Assembly: GCA_951230915.1 (NCBI GenBank)
Contig: OX579635.1
Span: forward strand, 8,928,001-8,992,000
Length of the DNA: 64,000 nt
DNA from: Antitrichia curtipendula
Lineage: Eukaryota; Streptophyta; Bryopsida; Hypnales; Leucodontaceae
Reading direction: 5' to 3'
Shown piece after piece: positions 47,692 through 61,000 of this stretch. The first letter of the stretch is position 1. Every line of letters starts with the position of its first letter. The notes under the pieces are model-generated. The model was not told the origin of the DNA. It did not search any database and was given only the letters and a program-made list of their open reading frames with translations. A program made the translations under genes and the position numbers.

Positions 47692-48533
47692 ACCTAAATT
47701 GTACAATGTACCTCAATTCTACAAGGCTATTGACTACAAAATGCACATCATCATTTTAGAAAACACATGTGTTGTGAAGGAACATTCTCGCCAATACTGT
47801 ATTACTGTTAGCCCTAAGCACATTCTATTGGTATTGGATACATCTTTGCTACTAGGTTGTAGATTAAGGTTTTAATTATCCAATATATAGACAAATAAAA
47901 TTCATTACGTAGGAGAAGGACAAATAGAGATCTAGATAAACTAACTGATTCTAATCCAACATATAAGCACAACTCAAGATTTCGATTAGATATCTTTACC
48001 AACTAGGCCTAATTACAAATCTACACTCCCCTCTTAATTGCCACAAAGGTGAGGATAATGGTATCTCTTAATCTTGACTCTTTTTACATCTTCCAGCTCG
48101 ACATACACTACAAGAGAAGTGGCGGTTTTAAGGAGGGAAGATTAGTATCAAATTGCTGGAATTCCATTGAGGGTGATGGAGGGTCACGTCCTATCAGTAA
48201 ACTGGACTGTGGAAAAATTATTAGTCACGGCAGGTCTGAAAAGTAGGTCCTTACCGGTGGGACCTTGAGGCAAGTTGCTTGCGCTACCAAATGTAGAAAT
48301 TTCTCACAGTATTTTTTGGCGATAAATAATTCCAAATTTTATTTAGAGTAAATGACGGCAGTACAAAGCAGCTGGCAATGTCGTTGAGCCCTCATTGGCA
48401 TGTGATTTTAAGGAGATACTGTTTCAGTTTTGGCTTCATATTGAATAAAGTAAACATTGACAGTCAATGACATTATGCAAAGCAACATGCAAATGGAAAT
48501 TACTCAAGCACAATAAGGTAGTGTGCTCTAAAA

Positions 48534-49026
48534 GGCCGGGGTGAACTACCCCCCTCGCTCGTACTGCCAAAGTCCATCCAGGGGTGCACATAAAAAAAAG
48601 CCCCCTATTTTGTGGGATCTCGATAAATTGGTTGCACGAGATATTTCAGGAGGGGGGGGTGGGGTAAAACCTGCCCCTGTTTTTTTTGGTTTTTTTAAAG
48701 TAGAAGGGGACCTCCTAGAGTAAATTGGGGCCGTAGGCCCCAAATTTGCCAAAAAAATTTAAAAAAAAAGCCTCCGGACCCCTAAAATGAGAAAGCCAGA
48801 AATTTGAGAAGGCAAAGGGCCCACCTCCTGAATTATTTCGTGCAACCAAAATATTGAGATCCTATTTTGTGCCGTGTAAAATCTATTTTCTAAAACCCCC
48901 CTAGCTAATTTGGGGCCTCTGATTGCAAATATGAATTCAGAATTTGCAAAAAAATTCATGCATGAAAAATAAAAAATTTCAGGGTTTTCCCAGGGGTACG
49001 AGCGAGGGGGTCAGTTCACCCCGGCC
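48534..49026. mobile_element. hAT-type MITE, copy 3, nested in the CACTA element (493 bp)
   Basis: Terminal inverted repeats GGCCGGGGTGAACT are flanked by a perfect 8-bp duplication CTCTAAAA (48526-48533 and 49027-49034). The right half (GATTGCAAATATGAATTCAG and GAAATTTTTTATTTTTCATG read inverted) matches copy 1 at 29355. The left half has extra sequence. It is noncoding. It postdates the CACTA insertion. Confidence 0.9.
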
Positions 49027-49034
49027 CTCTAAAA

Positions 49035-50830
49035 GTGCCCATCTTCTTCAAACCGCCCCTATTTTTAGGTGGAGAATGGAGATGAGGTGATCCTTAAATG
49101 GATTGATTTAGCAATTGAATGCATGGATGAAAAATTGTTTTTCTATTGCAAGAGCCAATCATTGTCTTTGATTTCCGCACATTTCTTTACAAGTTGCAAG
49201 TGGACAAATTTGGGAAGACCTATGGTCACAAATAGGTGCCTATGCTTTGAATCTTTGAAAATTCATAAGTAATTCAAAAATGCTTGGAAAAATACAAAAC
49301 CACTTGTGTTAGGTTCCACATCTATTTTTCTTTCTCTAAAAAATGGTCTAAAAATATTTTCGTCCAAGAAAGCCTGTGAAAAAGGCGGACCAGCCCTTAA
49401 ATGGTCTCTTTAAGAGCATACTACCTTAGCCATTGGTAGAAGGTATTGAATTACACAGGAAGTTGAATAATGGCTCATCCTTTGTCCTCTAAGGACAATT
49501 CGTTCAGTCATCCTTCATCAGTATTCAAAATTTAATCATACATTTCAGAATTTTTATATTTTTTTCTTCCATAAATTTACTAATTTACATAAAATGCAAT
49601 CTCATTTTTCCAGTATTAAGAAAATGAAATTGAATTTTATAATGTTTTAAAGATTTCTTCCAAAAAAAAAAAATTCTGAAATTCTTAGAATAATATTAAA
49701 TTTTAAATACAACTGAAAGTATTTGTGGCAAACATAATACTGTCATTCATGTATTCTTTCTTGTCACACCAATTGAAACACAATTTGATACATGAAGTTG
49801 GAAATTACTACCTTTTGAACTTTCAAGATGCAATCTTAAAAAAAAATTCAAAATTACAGATTTAACACAAGCACAGCATTGGAGCCACAATTTTCTTTAA
49901 TGAACTTCAACAACATTTAAAATCTATAAGCATGTTAACATTTCAATTTCAATTTCTCAAACCCCCATGGGACTCACACTGTCATGTTAGGGTTCACTGT
50001 CATGAACGGCAAGCATTATTAATTTTTTATTTTAGGCTATGTCTTCAAGATAATTTCCATTCCGATACAAGCATTACTTTGGCTATCAGTCCAGCTCATG
50101 CTTGTCACTTCATGAATGATCGATGTGGGTTCAGCAAGAGTAACACTTCCGCTGTGCAAACAAGATATTCCAAATCTTCATGTCATCTGCAAGACATTAA
50201 ATTTTAATATACATTGCACCAATATGGTTTCTGTTCTCAATCAGAAATGAAGTCACATCATGTACATGCCTTCTTGCCCTTCAGAAGCTTGTTCTACTTT
50301 TCCATCTACACAAATTCTGTCGGTTCTCACTCTGCCATCCATCTTCCTTGCTAAGCTCTCTTTCTAACAAACATAATGCTGAAAAATATGCATAGGACAG
50401 CCTCTCCTTGGTATGGCAGACCCTCACATGCGATTGAACAATCTTTCCACAGGGAAATGAAAAAGACGACAATTTTGTGCAGGGTTTCTTTTCAATGCTG
50501 CCTTGTTCCATTCAATTCTCTCGCTTCTCTCTTGCAACTAATACCGACGGTTGCATAATGTCAAGGGAAAACACCAGGTTTACAAAAGAATAAATTGTTG
50601 TTTTACGCAATCATAGTCCACAGCTCACACCTTGAAATGTATGTGCTTTTGCTTACATCAAATTAGAATTCCAAATCACTAATGGAATTCCCTCACGTAG
50701 ACATGGAAGCAATGATAAGCTACAACAACAACACTTTCCTTAAGCACCTCCAATTCATAATCATTCCATAATTTAAAAGGTCACGAGGGTATAATCAAAC
50801 TGACCGTTCCAGGGCCTTGGCCGTCATCAG
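49035..50830. other. CACTA left internal noncoding region
   Basis: Between the nested MITE and the 3' end of TNP2. Mostly AT-rich to about 49900, then more balanced. Short open frames at 49932-50207 and 50281-50558 have no recognisable domain; this may be TNP2 3' UTR or extra exons. Confidence 0.4.
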
Positions 50831-50841
50831 TCATGGAGGAC

Positions 50842-53800
50842 TTAATCTTCGTCCCCTTCAAATTCCATCAAAGTGTCGTCGTCCAATCCTTCATCCTCAA
50901 CTCGTTGTGCTTCACATTGTACAGCTACATGTGCAGTTCTGAGATCCTCCTCCGTCATATGTTCTCCCCCATTGTCATTGTTTTCGTCACTAGCATCTGC
51001 ACTAATGTCTACAAAGCTTTCCTCACTCATGTTGTGCACAGAAGCACTATAGTTTCTGTTAGACACTTCCTCAATTCATGTCGACCTTGGATTAGCATGA
51101 ATAACAACTGACCATTCCGGTTCCTCTCCACAATTGGAGAAGAATATTTGAGATGCTTGAATGGGAAATACAAACGAATTTGCTGACCTCCGCATCACTC
51201 TATTCAACTTCAATAGAGTGTAACCAAATTTGTCTTTCTTTAAACATGTCGTTGGGCCTCTCCAAATTGGCACCACCCAATCGCACAACAATACTACCGG
51301 CTTCAATCGTCCGTAGTCCAACTCCATAATTTCTTGTATTTTACCAAAGTATGTCATTGGCCCATATACAGAATTACTGTCAGAGGGACCACTACATTGC
51401 TCTGTCTTACAAGTGACAGTCACTCCTGAATCCGCCGTCACCAAATTGAACTCGGCACTTGACACCCGAAAATGCTTTCCATAGACTTTCATTGACTTGA
51501 AAGACCGCGTCCTTAAGTTGGGGGGCATGGACAAATCCACCACATCGTCTTCAAAGGACTCATTCCCCGCTTGTATTGTATTCCCTAACCACTCAGGGAA
51601 ATCTGGAAGGGCATTCAATTCCCTGGGATACTCCAACCGCCTTCTTTACCTTGGATGTATTCCAAGTCTGTAAGATGCTCTACCTCTCATGATGTCCGAG
51701 GACAAACGCTTGTGAGTCCTGCTTCAACAACAACACATATGCATCGTAAGTTTGTGCTGGATAGAATGTGAGACACTAACCTATTCACAAATGCAATGCA
51801 TGCTCACTTGTGCAACATCCGTAATACAGAAAAGCACCATGGAACAACAAACCAAAAATACAAATGACTTCCATACTCACTCTCTTAGTCTATCAAGACA
51901 AGTCGAGTTGTTTAGCACACAAGAATGCGCCCATTGGCATTCTTCAATGGACAAATTCCGATTCTTGGATGCTGTGCAAGGGACCTCTCCACTATCTCCA
52001 AGTTCTTCATCCGCATCCCAGACACGCTTACGAGTGGACTCGCATTCAAGAATGTATTCTGTTGATAAACCAAGACTAACTTCCATTGCCGTACCACTTG
52101 CCATACAACCTTCGGGTCGAGCTTTATTTCGTACGTATGACTTCATATACTTCATGTACCTCTCAAGAGGGTACATCCAACGGTTATGAACCGGACCGCA
52201 CAAATGAATCTCTTCCACCAAATGCACAAGCAGGTGTGTCATTGGATCAAAAAATGAGGGAGGAAATTTTCGTTCAAGCAAACACAATGTTATTGCCACT
52301 TCTTCATTCATCAAGTCCATCTGCAATGGATCCATTACCTTTGAACATATCCTCCTGAAAATAGAACTCAATTGCATAATTGCTTTTGTGACTCGATCTG
52401 GCAACAAACCTTGAACACACACGGGAATGATTTCCTGCATAAGCACATGGTAATCATGGCTTTTCAAGCCATGCAATGATCCATCAGGGGCTATTTTTGA
52501 CTTCAAATTGGACATAAAGCCCGTAGGACTTCTCAAGCTCCTCAGTCTGTCTATGAACCTTCTTTTGTTCTCCTTTGATAACACGTAAGGAGCATCAGGG
52601 ATACGAAAACCTGATTGCGGTGGTTTCTCTTTTCGAATATGCAAGGCTCTCTTGCACCCGACTTCCTTCATATCATTACGGACTGAAGGACCGTCCTTCA
52701 TACCTAATAATGTATTGAGTAGGTTCTTGGCAAGGTTCTTTTCACAATGCATTACATCGAGGATATGCCTTATTAAGAGTCTCTGCACAACAAGCAAACA
52801 AAATTGAACATAGAGATATGAGAAACATAAGAGCTTTTCTCATACATTTGAATGGAAACGACCTCTACAATGGAAGATGAAGCGGCTTTGGAGGAGTTCT
52901 TGCTAACCTTCCAAAAAATTTAATTAACATAAAATGATTTCAATTGGACATATGCATTGAAGAGAATGAAGTAACTCACGTCCCAATATGGCAATTTAAA
53001 AGAATTGAATGCCTCTTCACGCCATTTCGTTTCACAGGATCATTGTCACTCCCCGCCGTCCCACCTGCAGCTAACCACCTCTCTCTTGCCTCACCCCTCC
53101 TTCGATGCTCAAGGCCTGATACTCTGATAGGTTTGGACCTGTGTTCTTCTTTCCCATTGAATGATTCAGTCATGATTCTGAAAGGGTGATTTTCCCGACA
53201 AGTAACGGCGATGCCCTTGAAAAATATTTTTCCTCAAACTCATAGAAAACCTTGAGTCTACATGGGGGCCGCAAATGGGACATCCTTGGTAGCCCTTCGT
53301 GGCGCATCCGGATATTAATCCATAAGCTCGATAATCATGAATGGTCCAAAGCAGCATCCCTTGAAGTATGAATGCACTTGGATTTGCACTATTGGACATG
53401 TCCACTGCTGGCACCCCATCCCACAGCAAAAGCAACTCGTCTACAAGAGGTTCTAAGTAGACATCAATGTTGTTGGATTTCATAGACTCTTTTCCAGGTA
53501 TCAACAATGATAGCATCACAAAAAACCGCTTTGTGACCAACCACCCAGGCAAGTTGTAATTTAAAAGAAATATCGGCCAAGTAGAATGCCTAGTTGATTT
53601 ATCGGCAAACGGATTCATTCCATCGAGAGTTAATCCAAGCTTGACATTTCTACTCTCTTGAAAAAAGGCTCTATCAATTTTTTCAACTTCTTTCCATGCA
53701 GGACTATCCAGTACAGATCGGACCTTCCCATCAATGGAGGGATTTTTATCGTGCCACCTCATTAGGGTAGCAATATCACGACAACGATACATTTTTAGCA

Positions 53801-56182
53801 GTCTCGGAAATAATGGAAAATGTCTGAGAACTTTAATGGGAATTGAAGTGCTCCCTGCTACATATCCAGAAGACTTACATTTGGGACACTGGGAGAGATC
53901 TTGTATGTCTTTCCAGAAAAGAACACACCCATTCCGACAGGCATGGATGGTAGAAAAAGAAAGACCTAAGCGATCAATGAACCTTCGAGCTTCGTGTCGA
54001 GTCTTTGGTAATCTGTTTGAGGGTGGTAGCACATCTAATTTCAAGAAGGAGAAGAGTTCATCCATGAAGGAATTGCTCACATTATGCAAATGCGCTAAAT
54101 TCATCAATACAAGAACAGAAGCTAGTGTTGAAACTTTTGAGCCACAATACAAAGGTACCTGACTCTGCTGTAGCCATTCCTCCATGTGCGGATCAGCAGA
54201 GTCTGCAAAGACCTTTACTTCAGCTTCATTCCCATTTTCATCAACTTCTGTATTAACAGCAATGCTTTCTCTCCTATCATCAACTTCTTGAAACCATTCC
54301 GATGTGAGTCTTTCAAAGTCAAAAGCTTCGTCAAAGTTCTCTTGCTGTGGAATATTTCTGTCATCATTGGCTACAGTTTCAGACTCTGCCTGGTCACCAA
54401 AGTTGAAGTCCTTTGCATCTGTGTCCTCAGGCTGCAAAAAATAACAATGTAATGGTCAGAGACATTATGTAAGGTACATGACTAGCTAAGGTTTACATGC
54501 ACAAGCACATTCAAGATTGAAAAAAAATCCATATAAGAACAGGTAAGATGTGCAAACATTGAAGTTTGCATCCTTCAAGGTGAACTGAGGACAAGTTGTT
54601 TTTTCTTGAGTACCGATCATGAATTCTAGTTTCCTTTCTCCCACTGCTCCTAATCTAAAAACCACAATTAAGTGACTAAGTTGGTTTTCCAACAGCAGTT
54701 TCCCGTTCAAGCCATGCTCTATAGAACATCCATGAATTTTGCAACGCATTGTTGAATGGACAAAATTTATGGAAAACAGAAGCACTGAACAAATCACTTT
54801 CCCTCTTTGAAATACTGGCATGCAGGAAGCACTGGAAATATATACTACTCCCAACCTTTATGGAATAGCAATGTCTAAGATTTTGATAAAACTCTTACCT
54901 TTTTGTTGAGAGACTGATTAATTTTGCATTCTGGAAGAGCACACACCCAAAACCCTAAAGGAAAATGTTTTACACTTCTTGACACGGACTGATTTGTATT
55001 GTGGATTTAAAACTTGAAATTGTTTTTTGATTTCACCATCTCAGTAGTTGAGGTATGCTAGCAAGAGTTACAATGTATGTCAAATTTAAGGTAGCCACAT
55101 GAAAGACTCTCCGTTTTAGAGTTTTGCATTGGACTTATTGTACAGGAAATTTGATTACTGAAAGTTTTTTATGGAAGCATTTCGTTAGTCCTCCATAAAA
55201 TAAGGGTAGTTTTGAGCCTGAAAGGTAGGTCTGCACATGACATTGCTTAGCTAGTCGAAAACTAAAAACTAAATGAAATTTTTAATTTAGGTCACTAATG
55301 CTTGAACTAGATAGAAATCAAAACTGCTTTTTTTGTTTAAACTTGTTTTCTGATGAGGTACAGAATTGAACAATCTAAGTTGGCAGACTATTTAATTTGT
55401 CCCGCTATCTTCTCAAGCAGACGCCTCTCTTTGCAGTCTCCATCTACGCATTAGTGCAAAAAGTGCCTCCCAATGTCATTTCACTTTGAGAAGGTGGCAG
55501 TGGCTCTGTTCTTGTTACCCATCTTAAATTTGAAATGTATTGCAATGCTAGTATTGAAGAAGTTATTTTCTTAGAATGAAGGACATTCCAAAGGCCACAA
55601 AGTATAAAGAATGTCTACTGAAGAACTAATTGCTCTTAGTAAAAAGCCACATACTAATGTTTTTGCGGAATCTTTTTCTATGAAGAGCATGTCTGCACTA
55701 GAATGCGGCCTCTATAAAGACTCTAACGATAAAACTGAAAAGGAAATTTTTTCTATTGGTCAATGCATGAGGACATTGCTGTTTGTAGTTTCACTTTAGA
55801 AAACCTAAGTAGAGGAAGGGCTTTAAGGATTTTGACTACACGTAATCTCTCCCTTCTTGAAGGCATTTTCGAACTAGGTTTTCGTAAGCGTCACCAACGC
55901 CAGAAGCAAAAGAGAAGATGAAGCATCATAGTAAGGAAATCAAACTAGAGGGACTGGAAAACTTACTAGCATTGAATGCATGAGAGTTGGATCTCTACCA
56001 TGATGGCGCAAGTGTCCTTCAATTGTGCGTCGTAAAATTGGTCGTCCTCCACCTTTGCACTAAGTACAAGGGCACTTGTAACTACTCAGAAGTCGTTCGT
56101 TTGCCCGTGATCGGTCTAAAGCATTCAATGTCATCGCTAAGGGTGCAAATCTTGTAACCTGGATTGCAGGGACTTGCTCCAT
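50842..56182 (-). pseudogene. CACTA TNP2 transposase, defective
   Basis: The transposase that cuts and moves CACTA elements. A first exon at 56182-55967 (MEQVPAIQVTRFAPL...) encodes the zinc-binding transposase-associated domain (CPC..C, IEGHLRHHGRDP) but has an in-frame TAG at 56062-56060. From 54431 to about 53190 comes the Transposase_21/TNP2 core (LGLTLDGMNPFADKSTRHST, LLWTIHDYRAYGLISGCATKG, CPICG). The block FNGKEEHRSKP (about 53165) is in a different frame, and the frame returns by about 53010 (FKLPYWD, donor at 52979). The next exon starts at 52782 (RLLIRHILDVMHCEKN) and carries the DUF4218 domain through about 51880. DUF4216 follows at 51636-51079 (VYGPMTYFGKIQEI, CDWVVPIWRG). A TGA at 51078-51076 then precedes an acidic tail ending at 50842. 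The family is clear, the splice edges partly so; as read it cannot make a full protein. Confidence 0.85.
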
Positions 56183-58057
56183 GTTGACAGACTGTGTGAA
56201 AGATTTACGGAAGAGAGTGTGCTCTAGCGCAGACAAAAAACAAGTGTTAGGTCATGAGCTCCGGGAAATGTGGGCCATGGCTAGAATAATGGACTCGATT
56301 GATCCTTAGAGTGCATGTACAGTTTTGCACAAGAGTGCATGTAACCCCTTTGATTCTATTCTAGCATCTACAAACTACATCTACTATCTGCCATATAGTC
56401 CTTCTGCTGTCAAGTTAGTATGGATGTGGCTACCGTGTGCCCCGATGTAAAAATAGTGAAAGCACAATGAACAACGTCAAGGTATCGACAACAGGAGAAT
56501 GACTTGTTGAACTGAGAGCACGTCACTGGAAGAATTCTGTCATTCTTTCGGTAAGCCTTATACGTCCTTGAAGCCTGCCCCACTGCACATTAAAACTCCC
56601 AATGAACTCTCTTTGCTTTATTGACCCTTGTACGGCATTGAAAGTCTATCAAGTACGGTACGCAAATGGTTTAGACACTGATTCCTTACAGCACTTAATA
56701 CTTCTGAAGTCATTACTTCTATAGGGTATTGAAGCACAGAGTATGACCATGGCATCAGAAGAGGACCTCACTTCATACAAGGCGGTGCGGAAGAAGAACG
56801 TTGATAGAAATATGAATGTTATGCGCATGTTGGGGTTGTGCCCTCCGAGGTGAACGTCTTCCTTCTGAAAGTGAATTGTGATTGCAAAATGGAATAATTA
56901 TGCATACTTTGTCTTATTGCTTAGTAGAATGCTGTTGTCGTTCATCCAAGTATTGCAAATTCTTTGGAATTGGTGATAATTCATACGCCATTTTTCCTTT
57001 GACAGCTGTAGATTCATGACGTCTTGGTTTGAAAGTCAGTATGCATTATTCGTGGAGTAAAGCCATTGTTGTGGAAAATGAGTGTCTTTAATCTTGTGTT
57101 GTACCTTTTTTTGTGCATCGTATGAGAACAAGTAGCGCTGTGTGGCTTTGGGGCATGAGGGTTTTGCTCTCTATGGTTGAACACTGTTGACAAAGGCTAT
57201 AGAATTCTCTAAATAGTAGTTCAATGTCTTTTTTCCTCAAGCATGTCGAGCACTCAGGGGAAGGGGAAGTAGGCCTTAGTGACAATGACGCAATGTTCGT
57301 ATAATTCATGGCTGATGTCCGAAGTTCGTAATAGGAAGTCCACTTGTTCCAGTAGGAAGTGGAAGAAGCCTTTTTCTCTTGAAGTGGAAGCAGTGATCGC
57401 AAAACTAGTTAATGGAATTTACTAGAGTATGCTACCATCAGGATAGACACACTTAAAATTCGGCTGCATTGACATTCAGTGATATGGAAGAAAGAAATTT
57501 GAGAATAAGGAATTGCAACTCCTCAAGGAGTATTGAAAATAATATAATATAAAATTGACTAAAAAAATGCTTATTTTAGTGTGGACGAAGTTGCAAAATT
57601 GCTATAAAATTATATAGTTTTTTGAATTGATTGCTTGAATTATTGCATGAGAGGCCCTTTTTCAGGGGGCGCCATTAACGCAAAAAGTCTTTAGGTAGGA
57701 ACTCAGCTAATTTTAACCAATGTAGGGATAACCGAGTGGTGGGCATTCAGCCGCCATGCAGTTAGCACTCGAATGTGAGCTTTAAATGAACATTGATAAA
57801 ATTAGATGTGGTAGGACATCTTAATATATATTTTGAGACGTTCAATGGTGGTGAATTCATAGATTCTTGCTTTCATTTTGGCATGTCCAGGAATCCATGG
57901 AGAAGATTTGGCTCACTTGAAATGACGTAGCAGAGTTTGCTGACAAAACGAGTACGCATTAATTGAAATTGTTTGCAAAAGCATGTACAAGGCACTGAAC
58001 TGCTATTTTCAGTTTGGAATGACAGAAGTGCTAGTTCACTGACTGTTTCAGAAATTA
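56183..58057. other. Central divergent promoter region of the CACTA element
   Basis: Separates the 5' ends of the divergent TNP2 and TNP1-like genes, so it should contain both promoters. Open frames on either strand here (for example 57088-57402 minus) lack recognisable domains. An upstream exon of the plus-strand gene could be hidden here. Confidence 0.4.
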
Positions 58058-61000
58058 TTGTGCAGATGCAATGAGGAGCGTGAACAAAAGAGAGAACAAA
58101 AACAACGGACAAGAACAACGTCGAAGAAGGGTGAAAATGATCCTCGCAGAAGTGCAAGGATAGCGTCTTTTACAAAGTTGTCATTGCAGCCGAGAGAATT
58201 ATCAGGAAGTGCTTGTCTTTTGGTTGACTCTGTTTTGAGCTCAGTTGAACCTGAAGGGAACACTGTAGACTTGAAGAACGAGGTCAAAGTGGGTCAGAGC
58301 TCGAAAGTGGAAAACGTAAGTTTCAAGCGCACAAGTTATTTGTGGTCAAAGTATTGGTGCATGCTGTAGTTGTTGAGCATGAATTCGTGGAGTTTGATGT
58401 GGGTTTGATGTGAGTTTGAATTAAAATCAACCTTTTTATGTTGTGCTAGGTAAAGCCGGTGAGGTTGGAAATGGATCTCCACGAAAAATTGGAATTGACT
58501 TACAGTACAGACTCTTCCTTGGAGAGTTTTGACGCAGTGCAAGTGGATATGGACTTATTCGGCAAGGAAGTCGTCCATGAAAGTGTTGTAGCAACGGAGA
58601 TGCTGCCAAAGAATCTCGAAACCATGTCCAGTGCAGTTACTATGGATTGTGCTACCATGCATGCAGCCACAGCTTTTGGGACCCAATTTCAAGAATTCAT
58701 TATTCAAACCTTGATGCAGTCAACAGCGTCTTTGATTGGTCCTTCCGCAGGTGTTCTATCCATGCCTCGAAACAGGTTCACACCCAATCAAGTACTGAGC
58801 ATAGAAGCCCCTCCGGCAGCAAAAACATGGAACGAATCGACTTACAACAAAGCTGAAGCGACACGGAAGAGGAAATCTCAAGTGACAAGGACCTCAGCAG
58901 GAGAAGGATCAGATTCGCAAGAAGATTTTCCCATACCACAGAATGAAAGTCCAAAACAGAGGTCAGGAAGGACACGGTAGTTGAATAGATCTCGTGCAAA
59001 TAGGGCCAAGGATTTGACAGATAATCGAAAGGCTTTAAAAAAACTTCCTCATGTCATTCATGTGGATGGGATGGCCAAAGCCAGAGGAATTCACAGACAC
59101 CTTTGGCGTGCAGCAGTGCGTGGCCAGTGTGGACGTCTTGATCCTACTATGGATAATATAAATCATCATTCAAAGCAGGTCGTTGATAGTATTTGGCATG
59201 CGCTAGAGAGGGAGTGGGAATTTGAGGGCTTTGCCCATCGAGCCAGGGAGATGTTCAAGAGGTCCGCAACGAAGTTCATGAGAAATCGAAAAATGCAACT
59301 AAAATACAAGTCCCAAAAAAACCCCGGAGGCTTTAAACCTCACGATGTCCGTCCGGCTCACTGGTTGAAGGTTGTGGACTTGCCGAATAAATCCGAGAAG
59401 CATAGTGTTGGCAGCGGGTGCAACCACAGTACAACGAAAGGGAAAGAGCAAGTGCCGGCAACTGAAAACGAAATAACCGAGTCATTATTCGCCCCATTGG
59501 TAGGTCTTTGTTTTTTTGAAGTGAAATAACAGAAGAGTATTTTTCTGCATTCGATAATTATTTAGGACTTGCTGCCTTTTCAACTATTTCAAGAGGGCAA
59601 CAGAAGTTATATTTGTAATGTTGATTGAGTTATGAAAAATTATAAAAGATGAAATGAGTCTAAATGAACCCTTGCCCATGATCCACGTGTATGTTCATTG
59701 AATCATCATCCATTAAGAAAACCAGCAGTCGTTCATTCGATTTCATTTTTGATTTTGTGAAATGATATCAAAGAGGGCAACTGCTGAAGAATCAGAGGAC
59801 GTCAATGTAATACATGCTTATTTTATGGACTTTGACACTGTAGACGTTGACACTGTATTGTTGATAATCTAACCTTGTGGCAGGGTATTGAACATGATAG
59901 TGAAAGTCACTATGCAAATCCATTACCATTGAATGTTGACTCATTTCTGTTGCCGGATGACGATGTCGATGCCAAAATTCGCAGTTTACAAAAGGAATTG
60001 ATGAGGTTGGAGAACTCTAGAAAGGTAAGGAAATGGATGATGAGTTTTGGACTTGTGCAAAGGCATTGTATAAGAAAAACACAGGCTACGTGATTTTAAG
60101 CAAATTTGCTCAGTTCCTGCGAATGGTATTTATTGTTTGGTGTACTGACTACTTCATTAATGTAGGATCAGCTTCTGGTAATTTTTTTGCTGGTACAATT
60201 GGAGCAATCGGTGATCTGGACAATGTCCCATGCATGAGCAAGGTAGGGACTTTTAAGTATGAAGGCTTCTCTGATACATTAAGAAGTCCGTCTTTCTTCT
60301 AACCAATGTTTCCATAAATGTGCAGGTTGCATGTCAGGTGCAGCATGATGCAAGCAATAGTGGACCCCAGACATTGGAGGACATTGATGTCGTTACTGCA
60401 GTGGGCACAGGTATGTATGTTGAAATAACAAGATGCTGAAGTGCTGTCAAGCACACAGCCACAGAAAACAAATATGTTGTCATTTGAGTTACCGTAAATA
60501 CTCGTACTGCTTGTATGGGAACTCACCTTATTTTGATTTCATACAAAACCAAGACTGTTGTATGAGTACTGTATCTACAGGTCACCTTCGCCACATGTTT
60601 GCCGAATAATTAATTGAAGTCTAAAAAACACTTCAGCACTTTAAAATATAATTTCTTAAGAATTCGGCATTAAAATAAGTAATATTGTAATTTCCGGCAA
60701 TCATCTTTCATAGATTCAAAAGTCACTTTTGCTTAAATGGAAGAAGGTGTTTAGACAATATATTTATACAAGTGAGGTGGTAGAGGTGGAACAACCCATG
60801 TGGGATATGTAAATTTGGATTAGTAGAAGCTCAGCCGCTCATACCTAGTTAACTCAAATTAAAGCAAAAATTGTGCTCAATGTCAAAATTCAAACTTCAT
60901 TTTGACATAGAAGAATAATTTTTTTTATAAAACTTTGAACTAAGGAAAGTTGGTAAATCAACCCTTATTTCATCTCCAAAAATCATTTTGAGATTTTGAG

